A model generated the notes under the pieces. That model was not told where the DNA came from. It did not search any database and saw only the letters and a list, made by a program, of their open reading frames with translations. A program made the position numbers and the translations under genes. DNA of 64,000 bases from contig NZ_CP076543.1 of the NCBI RefSeq assembly GCF_030440515.1, positions 7,231,001 to 7,295,000 of the forward strand. Reading direction: 5' to 3'. Source of the DNA: Streptomyces xanthophaeus (GTDB lineage: Bacteria; Actinomycetota; Actinomycetes; Streptomycetales; Streptomycetaceae). Shown in pieces: positions 42,504 to 50,271 of the stretch (its first letter is position 1; every line of letters begins with the position of its first letter).

Positions 42504-43799
42504 CTATTCGGGTGTCGCGCGGGTCGCGGCGGCCGGTTCGTCGACCCGGCCGCCTCGGTGCAGCGGACGCGCCAGCAGGGCGCCCAGGAATCCCGCCACC
42601 GCGCCCCACAGGAGTCCGAGACCGACATTGCGCCACAGCACCGGCTGCAGCTGGACCTGACCGCCGAGGCCGTCCACCTCACCGATACCCAGCAGGGAGA
42701 GGCCGAACTGCGCCTGGATCCGGCCCAGCAGACAGACCGCCAGAGTGGCCAGCGCCAGAGCCACGCCCAGGTGGAGGGCGTGCTGCCAGGGCCGGACGTG
42801 GGTGGGGGAGCGTACGGCGGCCAGTACGCCCGTGCCGAGCAGCAGGACGGCGGCCACCACCACCAGCCACCAGGCCCGGGAGTCCTGCTCCGCGAGCGCG
42901 GCCACGTCGATCCGGGACGGGTCGGAGCCGCGCAGGACCTGGTCCAGCAGCTGCGGCATCGGCAGCCCGAAGGGGCCCTCGACGTTGCCCTCCCAGGCGC
43001 CGCCGAAGCCCAGGGTGAGCGCGAGCCAGACGAGGTTCGGCAGCCCGAGCAGGATCACGGCGAAGGTCCGGTCGGCATGGCCCTGGGTGGCGGCCACGAC
43101 CACGCCGACCCCGATGCCGAGGACGACGTAGGCGAGGAGCAGCAGCATCGTGGCGAAGGCGGCCGGGCGCAGCGCCGTGTGGAAGCGGACCAGCCGGGCC
43201 GGCAGCGGGGCGCGCCGCGAGACCAGCAGGGCGATCAGCAACAGGCCGATGATCCACAGCAGTCCGTACAGGAGGGTGGCCGGCAGGTCGGCCTCGAAGC
43301 CCACCGTGGGTGCGGAGTCCAGGAATTCGGTGATGGTCCCGATGGGGGAGTCGCCGGTGGAGATGCCGAAGGTCTCGCGGGCGAGGAAGGCGGCGCCGGT
43401 CAGGGCGAGCAGCCACAGCACGACCAACGGGACCGCACGGCCGATGAGTTCACGGGGCCCGGCCACGGCCCGGTTGTGCAGGGGGCGCAGGAAGAGGTAG
43501 CCGGTCACGAGGGCGCCGGCCAGGCTCACCGAGAGGGGGACCACCGACAGGCTCACCTGCGCCCCCGCCAGCGAACCGGCACCGCCCGACACCTCCAGCG
43601 AACCACCCGCCGCCATCACCACGACCGCGGCGACCACATGCGGGAACGCGCCGCCCGGAAGGCCGCCCGCGCCCGCGCACATCAGCCCGGCGGCGGCGAC
43701 CGCGCCCATCACCACGAATCCCGCGACGACGGCGACGAGGGCGTCCCGCCATGCCCTCGCGGAGCCCCCCGACGATGACGATTCCGGCGTCCGACTCAC
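42504..43799 (-). CDS. Streptophobe family integral membrane protein
   Basis: The 431-residue protein has about eleven membrane helices and long Leu/Val/Ala runs. It has conserved-looking loops (AQVSLSVVPLSVSLAGALVTGYLFLRPLHNRA, ARETFGISTGDSPIGTITEFLDSAPTVGFEADLPATLLYG). This is the 'streptophobe' family specific to Streptomyces and relatives. GTG 43799 is chosen because GGTGG precedes it and a 35-residue upstream extension would be Cys-rich and unlike the family. It is divergent from the DUF6777-like gene; function unknown. Confidence 0.88.
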   Translation of the reverse strand: MSRTPESSSSGGSARAWRDALVAVVAGFVVMGAVAAAGLMCAGAGGLPGGAFPHVVAAVVVMAAGGSLEVSGGAGSLAGAQVSLSVVPLSVSLAGALVTGYLFLRPLHNRAVAGPRELIGRAVPLVVLWLLALTGAAFLARETFGISTGDSPIGTITEFLDSAPTVGFEADLPATLLYGLLWIIGLLLIALLVSRRAPLPARLVRFHTALRPAAFATMLLLLAYVVLGIGVGVVVAATQGHADRTFAVILLGLPNLVWLALTLGFGGAWEGNVEGPFGLPMPQLLDQVLRGSDPSRIDVAALAEQDSRAWWLVVVAAVLLLGTGVLAAVRSPTHVRPWQHALHLGVALALATLAVCLLGRIQAQFGLSLLGIGEVDGLGGQVQLQPVLWRNVGLGLLWGAVAGFLGALLARPLHRGGRVDEPAAATRATPE

Positions 43800-43892
43800 C
43801 CTGCCACCGTGACATCCCCGGCTTGCGGGCACCACCCGGACGGCGCACACAATGGTCCCCGGGGAACTCACTCCTCCTGGGAAGAAGAGCCC

Positions 43893-45551
43893 GTGACCAC
43901 ACAACCCTCCGGCCGACCGCCGTCTTCAGGACGCCCCACCGGGCCGCCTTCAGGCCCGCTCTCGGGCGGGCAGCAGGGTCCGCCGCCGCCTCCGCCGCCG
44001 GCGCCGCCGGGTGGGCCCGGAGGACCGGCCCCGGGACCGGCCGGAGGTCCCTGGTGGCGCTCCGTGCCACGGCTCGTCACCGCGCTGGTCGCGGTGGCGG
44101 CGGTCGTGGCTCTGGCCGTGGTTCTCACCCGGCCCGGCGGGAAGGCCGACAACGCGGGCGGCGAGGTGTTCCTCCAGCCGGTCGCCAGCTCCGGCCCCGA
44201 CCCCTTCACGGAGTCCGCGGTGGTGAAGGACGCGCCGCCCCCTCCGGAGAGCCCGCCGCCCTCTCCGCAGGGCACGGTCGGCCCGAGTGCCAGCCCGACC
44301 GGGCCGGTGGGCACCAGGAGCGTGAGCGGTTCCGCGCCGGGCGTGTACGGCGGCACCAGGAACGTCGCCAGCTGTGACGTCGAGAAGCTGATCGGATCGC
44401 TGAGTGCGGATCCCGCGAAGAACGCGGCCTTCGCCCAGGCGCAGGGCATCCAGCCGGCCGCCGTTCCCGGCTACCTCCGCTCGCTCACCTCGGTGCAGCT
44501 GCGGATGGACACCCGGGTGACGAACCACAGCTACCGGGACGGCAAGCTCGTCCCCTACCAGGCGGTGCTCCAGGCCGGGACCGCCGTGCTGGTGGACGAC
44601 CGGGGTGTGCCCCGGGTGCGCTGCGCGTGCGGGAACCCGCTGGGTCCGCCGGTGCCGCTCAAGGCTTCCCCGAAGCGTTTCGGGCAGACGTGGCCCTCCT
44701 ACCAGCCGGCGAAGGTGGTGGCCATCGCACCGGCGCCGACCGTCGTCACCAAGATCGTGATCTACGACCACCGTGACAACCAGTGGTACGAGCGCCCCAA
44801 GGGCGACCACCAGGGCAAGCCCAAGCCCGACCGGCCGATTCCGCCGCCGCCGGTCCCCACGCCGCCGCTCACTCCGAGTCCGGTGGTCACTCCGACCTCG
44901 ACCGTGACGGCCCCGACCCCGTCCGGGACCTCGCCGAGGCCGACCCCGTCCGGGACGTCCCCGACCCCGAGCACGTCCGTGACGACGCCGACACCGTCGA
45001 AGTCGCCCTCGGAGTCGCCGAAGAAGTCCCCGTCCGAGTCTCCGTCGAAGTCTTCTTCGGAGTCCCCGTCGAAACCGCCCTCGAAGTCCCCTTCGGAGTC
45101 TCCGTCGGAGTCACCGAAGAAGACCCCCTCCGAGTCCCCTTCGAAGTCCCCGGCCGAGTCACCGAAGAAGACCCCGGCCGAGTCACCCTCGGCGTCGCCC
45201 TCGACGTCGTCCGCCGAGTCGAAGCCGCCTTCGAAGCCTGCCTCGGAGACACCGTCGAAGCCGCCGTCCTCGCCGGCTGCGGTGTCACCGACGCCGAAGT
45301 CCGCGCCCGCGACTCCCGCGTCTCCCACCGCTGTGGCCTCTCCCACGGCTCCGGCGACCGTGGTGTCTCCCGCGCCGCGTCCGTCGGCGCCGCGCCCGAC
45401 CACCCTGCGGCCTTCCGCCCCGCGGACGGTCGCCCCGCCGCCGTCTGCTCCGCAGTCGGTCGCTCCGCAGTCGGTCGCTCCGCAGCCCAAGCCGGAACCG
45501 GCCAGGACCGCCCCCCAGCCCGAGCCTGAGGGCCCGGCTCAGGAGAGCTGA
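43893..45551 (+). CDS. Membrane-anchored protein with DUF6777-like domain and long Ser/Pro/Lys tail
   Basis: The 552-residue protein has a cytoplasmic Pro/Gly-rich head and one membrane helix (LVTALVAVAAVVALAVVLT). The outside domain contains GGEVFLQPVASSGPDPFTESAV and YGGTRNVASCDVEKLIGSL, matching DUF6777 from memory, and a CACG motif. The last ~220 residues are a low-complexity tail built on SPSESPKKSPSESP and TPSGTSPTP units. Such tails usually span the cell wall. GTG start at 43893 follows GAAGAAGAG. Role unknown. Confidence 0.83.
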   Translation: MTTQPSGRPPSSGRPTGPPSGPLSGGQQGPPPPPPPAPPGGPGGPAPGPAGGPWWRSVPRLVTALVAVAAVVALAVVLTRPGGKADNAGGEVFLQPVASSGPDPFTESAVVKDAPPPPESPPPSPQGTVGPSASPTGPVGTRSVSGSAPGVYGGTRNVASCDVEKLIGSLSADPAKNAAFAQAQGIQPAAVPGYLRSLTSVQLRMDTRVTNHSYRDGKLVPYQAVLQAGTAVLVDDRGVPRVRCACGNPLGPPVPLKASPKRFGQTWPSYQPAKVVAIAPAPTVVTKIVIYDHRDNQWYERPKGDHQGKPKPDRPIPPPPVPTPPLTPSPVVTPTSTVTAPTPSGTSPRPTPSGTSPTPSTSVTTPTPSKSPSESPKKSPSESPSKSSSESPSKPPSKSPSESPSESPKKTPSESPSKSPAESPKKTPAESPSASPSTSSAESKPPSKPASETPSKPPSSPAAVSPTPKSAPATPASPTAVASPTAPATVVSPAPRPSAPRPTTLRPSAPRTVAPPPSAPQSVAPQSVAPQPKPEPARTAPQPEPEGPAQES

Positions 45552-45570
45552 CGCTCCCCCCGTACGTGAG

Positions 45571-45603
45571 CGCGCCTCCTCCCCCGTGCGGGGAGGAGGC
45601 GCG
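45571..45603. terminator. Strong bidirectional hairpin terminator
   Basis: CGCGCCTCCTCCCC (45571-45584) pairs perfectly over 14 bp with 45590-45603 around the loop CGTGC. It sits between two convergent genes. Confidence 0.85.
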
Positions 45604-45634
45604 GTCACGGGGCGCTGCGGCAGCAGCCCGGGGA

Positions 45635-45883
45635 TCAGGCCTGGCCACGGCGGGTGAGCGTGTCGCCCGCCATGCCCACCGCGAGGCCGAGGACGATCAT
45701 GACGATGTAGCTGTAGATCTCGTAGCCGTCGGGGGCGAGGAACCGGACGAACCCCATGAAGTGCATCCAGCCGAGCCACTCGTGCAGCAGGCCGCTCGCG
45801 CCGCCGACGACGAGGACGAAACAGAGCGCACCCGTGACGGTCGTCAGCGGGGACTTCGGGGACTTCGGCGAGGTGGAGGTCAT
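45635..45883 (-). CDS. Small membrane protein, divergent from the two-component system
   Basis: The 82-residue product has a Ser/Lys/Pro N-terminus (MTSTSPKSPKSP) and two membrane helices (about 14-36 and 55-75). The loop LHEWLGWMHFMGFVRFLAPDGYEIYSY is rich in aromatic residues. It faces the histidine kinase gene across a 126-bp shared region, so it may be regulated by, or sensed by, that system (inference). Family not recognised. Confidence 0.75.
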   Translation of the reverse strand: MTSTSPKSPKSPLTTVTGALCFVLVVGGASGLLHEWLGWMHFMGFVRFLAPDGYEIYSYIVMIVLGLAVGMAGDTLTRRGQA

Positions 45884-45943
45884 GCTCCGACGTTAGGAGC
45901 GGGGCGCCGGGCCGGACATCGGCCTTAGGGCGGCCGGCGCTCG

Positions 45944-45953
45944 TACTTAAGTA
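45944..45953. promoter_or_regulatory. Palindrome TACTTAAGTA in the divergent region
   Basis: A perfect 10-bp palindrome, unusually AT-rich for this genome, lies midway between the small membrane gene and the histidine kinase gene. It could be a response-regulator operator or part of a promoter. Confidence 0.4.
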
Positions 45954-46009
45954 TTCGGAACGGGACGAGGACGCCCGCTCCCGCGCCCGCCCGCGTAGAT
46001 TCCCCGAAC

Positions 46010-47209
46010 ATGCGCCGTATCCACCGCACCCGCCGGGACTGGGCCGCCGACCTGGCCCTGTTCCTCTTCGCGGCCTGCTTCGCCGCCGTCAGCTCGCAGT
46101 CCATCCCGGTCGCGGAGAGCCTCGGCCCGGGCTGGCGGGCAGCCGACCAGGTGGCCGGCGGGCTGGGGTGCGCGGCGGTCCTGCTGCGGCGGCGCGCCCC
46201 GGTCCAGCTGGCCGTGGCGCTGCTCCTGGCCGGCAGCGTGGCGCACTACCTGACCGGGCCGGCCATGGTGGCGGTGTACACGGTGGCCGCGACCCGGCCG
46301 TGGAGGGCCACGGCATGGGTGGCGGCCCTGGTCTTCGGACCGCTTCCCCTCTTCCTGTGGCAGCTGCCGGACATGCCGGAGGAACGGGCCGGTTCGGCGG
46401 TGACGTACTTCGCCCTGATCGCCGGAGCCATCGGCTGGGGGCTGTTCCGGCGGTCCCGGCAGCAGCTCATCGCCTCGCTGCGCGAGCGCGCCGAGCTGGC
46501 GGAGGCGGACGCGGAGTCGCGGGCCGAGCGGGCCCGGATGGAGGCCAGGGAGGAGATCGCCCGCGAGATGCACGACGTACTCGGCCACCGGCTGTCGCTG
46601 CTCAGCGTGCACGCGGGTGCCCTGGAGTTCAATCCCGGCGCCCCGCGGGCGGAGATCGAGCGGGCCGCAGGGGTGATGCGCGAGAGCGCCCACCTGGCGC
46701 TGCACGACCTGCGCGAGGTGATCGGCGTACTCCGGGCGGGACCCGGTACGGGCACGGGCGCGGGCACAGGCGCGGGGTCCGCGGAGGGCGGAGAGCGCCC
46801 GCAGCCGGAACTGGCGGACCTCCCCCGGCTGGTGGCGGAGGCGAGGGCCGCGGGCGGACGGATCGAGCTGGCCGGACCACCCGAAGGGGCCGCGCCGCCG
46901 CCCCTGGTGGGGCGTACGGCGTACCGGATCGTGCAGGAGGCGCTGACCAACGTACGCAAGCACGCGCCCGGCGCGGCCGCCGACGTACGGGTCACCGGGG
47001 GCCCGGGCGACGGGCTGACGGTGGAGGTCCGCAACACCCCGCCCCCCGGACCGGACACCGCCCCGGCCCCGGTCCCTGCTCCGGCCGAGGGCGGCGGGCA
47101 GGGGCTGATCGGGCTGGCCGAACGCGCCCGGCTGGCCGGCGGGGAGCTGACCGCCCTCCCCGCCGGCGGCGGGTTCCGGGTACGGGCCTGGCTACCCTGG
47201 CAGGGATGA
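46010..47209 (+). CDS. Sensor histidine kinase (NarX/DesK type, HisKA_3)
   Basis: The 399-residue protein has about five membrane helices in residues 10-150 and a HisKA_3 segment AREEIAREMHDVLGHRLSLLSVHAGALE with the phospho-His at about residue 188. An HATPase domain follows (YRIVQEALTNVRKHAP N-box, GLIGLAERARLAGG). A Gly-Thr/Gly-Ala repeat loop lies between them. It pairs with the response regulator 16 bp downstream. The small membrane protein encoded divergently is a candidate target. Signal unknown. Confidence 0.93.
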   Translation: MRRIHRTRRDWAADLALFLFAACFAAVSSQSIPVAESLGPGWRAADQVAGGLGCAAVLLRRRAPVQLAVALLLAGSVAHYLTGPAMVAVYTVAATRPWRATAWVAALVFGPLPLFLWQLPDMPEERAGSAVTYFALIAGAIGWGLFRRSRQQLIASLRERAELAEADAESRAERARMEAREEIAREMHDVLGHRLSLLSVHAGALEFNPGAPRAEIERAAGVMRESAHLALHDLREVIGVLRAGPGTGTGAGTGAGSAEGGERPQPELADLPRLVAEARAAGGRIELAGPPEGAAPPPLVGRTAYRIVQEALTNVRKHAPGAAADVRVTGGPGDGLTVEVRNTPPPGPDTAPAPVPAPAEGGGQGLIGLAERARLAGGELTALPAGGGFRVRAWLPWQG

Positions 47210-47225
47210 TCAAGGGACGAGACTC

Positions 47226-47918
47226 GTGAACACGCAAGACGAGGCGCCGGTGATCCGCGCACTGCTGGTCGACGACGATGCGATCGTCCGGGCCGGGCTG
47301 CGCCTGATGCTGGGCGGCGCCCCGGACATCGAGCTGGTCGCGGAGGCAGCGGACGGGGCGGAGGTACCCGCCCTGGTCGACGCGCACGGACCCCACCTGG
47401 TGCTGATGGACATCCGGATGCCCGGCGTCGACGGGCTGACCGCCACCGAGCGGCTCCGGGCGCGGCCGGGAGCCCCGGAGGTGCTGGTCCTGACCACCTT
47501 CCACACCGACGCGCACGTCCTGCGGGCGCTGCGGGCAGGAGCGGCCGGGTTCCTCCTCAAGGACACCCCGCCACGGGAGATCGTGACGGCCATCCGCACG
47601 GTGGCCGCCGGGGATCCGGTGCTCTCCCCGGCCGTCACCCGCCGACTCATCGACCAGGTGGCGGGCGACCACGGCCAGGACGCCCGGGCGAGCGCCGCCC
47701 GCGCCCGGCTGGCGCTGCTGGCCGGGCGCGAGCGCGAGGTGGCCCTGGCCGTCGGGCGGGGCCTGTCCAACGCGGAGATCGGACGGGAGCTCCACCTGGC
47801 GCTGCCCACGGTGAAGACCCACGTGTCCCGGATCCTGACCCGGCTCGACCTCAACAACCGGGTCCAGATCGCCCTGCTGGTCCATGACGCGAACCTGCCG
47901 GACAGCGGCCGGCACTGA
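47226..47918 (+). CDS. LuxR/NarL-family response regulator
   Basis: The 230-residue protein has a receiver domain with the acidic pair (LLVDDDAIV), the phospho-Asp in VLMDIRMPG (~62), the Thr in VLVLTTFH and the Lys in FLLKDTPP. The C-terminal LuxR helix-turn-helix is LAGREREVALAVGRGLSNAEIGRELHLALPTVKTHVSRIL. GTG start at 47226. Cognate of the kinase just upstream. A hairpin follows about 95 bases after the stop. Confidence 0.95.
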   Translation: MNTQDEAPVIRALLVDDDAIVRAGLRLMLGGAPDIELVAEAADGAEVPALVDAHGPHLVLMDIRMPGVDGLTATERLRARPGAPEVLVLTTFHTDAHVLRALRAGAAGFLLKDTPPREIVTAIRTVAAGDPVLSPAVTRRLIDQVAGDHGQDARASAARARLALLAGREREVALAVGRGLSNAEIGRELHLALPTVKTHVSRILTRLDLNNRVQIALLVHDANLPDSGRH

Positions 47919-48012
47919 ACGGTCCGGCCGCAGCTTCCGCCGCTTCCGCCGCTTCAGCGACCGCACCGGCGCCGACCGTACCGCTTCCGGCGGCTCCCGC
48001 CGGCGTGTCGGG

Positions 48013-48033
48013 CCGGACACCGAGGGTGTCCGG
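48013..48033 (+). terminator. Hairpin after the two-component system
   Basis: CCGGACACC (48013-48021), loop GAG, GGTGTCCGG (48025-48033): a perfect 9-bp stem. No T-run follows. It lies 46 bases before the next gene. Confidence 0.55.
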
Positions 48034-48078
48034 GCCGCCCGCAGGGACACCGGCGGGCGAGAGTGAGACCCTGGCTGC

Positions 48079-50148
48079 ATGGCCCGTAGGGCAGAGAACC
48101 CCGACGTCGGCTGGCCCGCGCGGCCGGACACAAGCCTCGCGCTCAATCGCATGGGCACATTCGACTGGGACCTCGACAGCGGTCGGATGCATCTCGATCC
48201 CACCGCCCTCGAGGTACTGGACCTGCGCCCGGACGAGTACGACGGAACCCCCGGCGGCCTCCGGAGCCGCCTCGCGCCCGGTGAGGAAGCGCGGCTCGAC
48301 ACCCGGGTCGCGCAGGCGATCAAGGACGGCCGAAGCCACTACGGGGCCTACGTCCGCAGCCGCCGGCGCGACGGTTCGCCGTCCTGGACCCACATCCAGG
48401 GGCACATCCTGCGGGAGCCGTCCGGGCGCCCGTACCGCGTCATCGGGATCCTCCGCGACGCCGCCCACGACCCCGGGGAGCCCGGCGCCGCCGGCGAGGA
48501 GATCGAGGGCCGGCGCCGGATGACCGGCGTCGTGGAGCGCACCACCGCCATCCTCGCCCACGCCCGCACCGTCAACGACGTGACCGACATCCTCAAGGAC
48601 CCGCAGGCCCTCGGCCACCTCGGCGCCGTCAGCGTGATGCTGGGCGTCGTCGACGGCGGCCGCATCCACCTGGTCGCCGAGGGCCAGCTCGGCTCGTACG
48701 TGCCCGAGATCGAGTACACGCGGATCGACGCACAGCTCCCGATGAGCGAGGCCGTACGCACCATGCAGTCGGTCTTCCTCGTCTCCCGGGAGGAGTTCCA
48801 GCAGCGCTACCCGGACCTGTGGCCGTACATCGAGCCGCTGTCCGTCCGCAGCGGCGTCTATCTCCCGCTGATCGCCCAGGGGCGGCCCATCGGGACGCTC
48901 GGGCTGCTCTACACGCGGGACGGCGAATTCACCACCGAGGAGCGGAACCTGCTGATGGCACTCGGCAGCGGGGTCGCGCAGAGCCTCCAGCGGGCCATCC
49001 TCTACGAGCAGGAGCACGACCTGGCCGAGGGACTCCAGCGGGCCATGCTGCCCCGCCGGATCCCGGACGTGCCGGGCGCGCGGATCGCCGTACGGTACCG
49101 GTCCGCGCGGATGGGCCGGGACATCGGAGGCGACTGGTACGACGTGGTCCCGCTCGGCGAGGGCCGGGTCGGGGTGATGATCGGCGACGTCGAGGGGCAC
49201 GACACGGACGCGGCCGCCGTCATGGGGCAGCTGCGCATCGTGATGCGCGCCTACGTCGTCGAGGGGCACACACCGGGCGCGGCGATGGCCCGGGCCTCCG
49301 CCTTCCTGCGCGAGCTGGAGACGGAACGGTTCGCCACCTGCACCTACGCCGAGGTGGACCTCACCACCGGGATGGCCCGGCTGGTCCGCGCCGGGCACCT
49401 CGACCCCGTCGTCCGGCGCGGCGACGGCACCGTCCACCGGGTCCAGGTGGCCGGCGGACTGCCGCTCGGCCTGCCGCCCCGCGAGCAGCCGGGCACCGGC
49501 TCCGGCTACCCGGTCACCACCCTCGAACTGCACCCCGGGGACACCCTGCTGCTGTGCACCGACGGCCTGATCGAACGCCCCGGAGCGGAGCCGGACTCCG
49601 GCATGCGGGAACTCATGGCGGCGGTCCACAGCGGCCCGGTCGACGTGGAGGAACTCGCCGACGTGCTGTGCGACCTCGTCGGTGACTCGGGCGGCGGGGA
49701 CGACATGGCCATGCTCGTCCTGCGCCGCCGCGGCACTCCCGTCCCGCGCGGTGGGGGTCCGCTGCAGCAGCGGCTGGAACCGGGTGACACGAAGGCCCCG
49801 GCGCTGGCCCGGCACCTGATCCGGGCGGCGGTGGCCGCCTGGGGTGCGCGGCACCGGGCCGACGAGATCGAACTGGCGGCGGACGAGCTGATGACCAATG
49901 CCCTGGTCCACACGGACGGTGGCGGCCACGTCAGCATGCGGCTCACGGCGCAGGGCCGGATCCGGATCGAGGTCGAGGACGACAGCAGCGCCCTGCCGAG
50001 GCGGCGCGAGGCGGGCGACTGGGCGGTCTCGGGACGCGGACTGATGCTGGTGGACCGCCTCGCGGACGAGTGGGGCGTGGAGCCCCGGGGCGGCGGGAAG
50101 TGCGTGTGGTGCGAGTTCGCCCTGGCCGCCCCGGAGGACGCCGGCTGA
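48079..50148 (+). CDS. PAS-GAF-SpoIIE phosphatase with C-terminal anti-sigma-type ATPase
   Basis: The 689-residue regulator has a PAS domain (about 20-130: MGTFDWDLDSGRMHLD, WTHIQGHILREPSGRPYRVIGILRD) and a GAF domain (about 150-315). A PP2C/SpoIIE phosphatase follows (about 325-550), with RDIGGDWYDVVPLGEGRVGVMIGDVEGHD and LLLCTDGLIERP holding the metal-binding Asp residues. The C-terminal GHKL ATPase (about 560-685) has N-box ELMTNALVH. It therefore combines phosphatase and kinase halves of a partner-switching system. No anti-anti-sigma gene is adjacent. The lone anti-sigma-type ATPase at 6385-6933 is not near. Confidence 0.92.
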   Translation: MARRAENPDVGWPARPDTSLALNRMGTFDWDLDSGRMHLDPTALEVLDLRPDEYDGTPGGLRSRLAPGEEARLDTRVAQAIKDGRSHYGAYVRSRRRDGSPSWTHIQGHILREPSGRPYRVIGILRDAAHDPGEPGAAGEEIEGRRRMTGVVERTTAILAHARTVNDVTDILKDPQALGHLGAVSVMLGVVDGGRIHLVAEGQLGSYVPEIEYTRIDAQLPMSEAVRTMQSVFLVSREEFQQRYPDLWPYIEPLSVRSGVYLPLIAQGRPIGTLGLLYTRDGEFTTEERNLLMALGSGVAQSLQRAILYEQEHDLAEGLQRAMLPRRIPDVPGARIAVRYRSARMGRDIGGDWYDVVPLGEGRVGVMIGDVEGHDTDAAAVMGQLRIVMRAYVVEGHTPGAAMARASAFLRELETERFATCTYAEVDLTTGMARLVRAGHLDPVVRRGDGTVHRVQVAGGLPLGLPPREQPGTGSGYPVTTLELHPGDTLLLCTDGLIERPGAEPDSGMRELMAAVHSGPVDVEELADVLCDLVGDSGGGDDMAMLVLRRRGTPVPRGGGPLQQRLEPGDTKAPALARHLIRAAVAAWGARHRADEIELAADELMTNALVHTDGGGHVSMRLTAQGRIRIEVEDDSSALPRRREAGDWAVSGRGLMLVDRLADEWGVEPRGGGKCVWCEFALAAPEDAG

Positions 50149-50271
50149 GGGCCGGGCGCACCGGTCCGGACCCGGCGCGCCCCCGGGATCCGGGGCCAGG
50201 GACGCGCGCCTCGGGGACCTGGGGCCCCTGTTGCCCGGAGTCCTGGGATCCGGAGCCCCGGCCCCGAGTCG

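Noticed and set aside
41349..43778. 809-codon plus-strand frame
   Set aside because: It is a shifted frame over the Ser/Thr kinase and antisense to the streptophobe gene; no motifs.
44762..45490. 242-codon minus-strand frame, rich in Gly/Asp/Val
   Set aside because: It is the complement of the Ser/Pro/Lys repeat tail and shows only its periodicity.
48079..50148. Partner-switching operon with the phosphatase
   Set aside because: I looked for an adjacent anti-anti-sigma (STAS) gene. The neighbours are a two-component system and a molybdate transporter, so no local module is supported.
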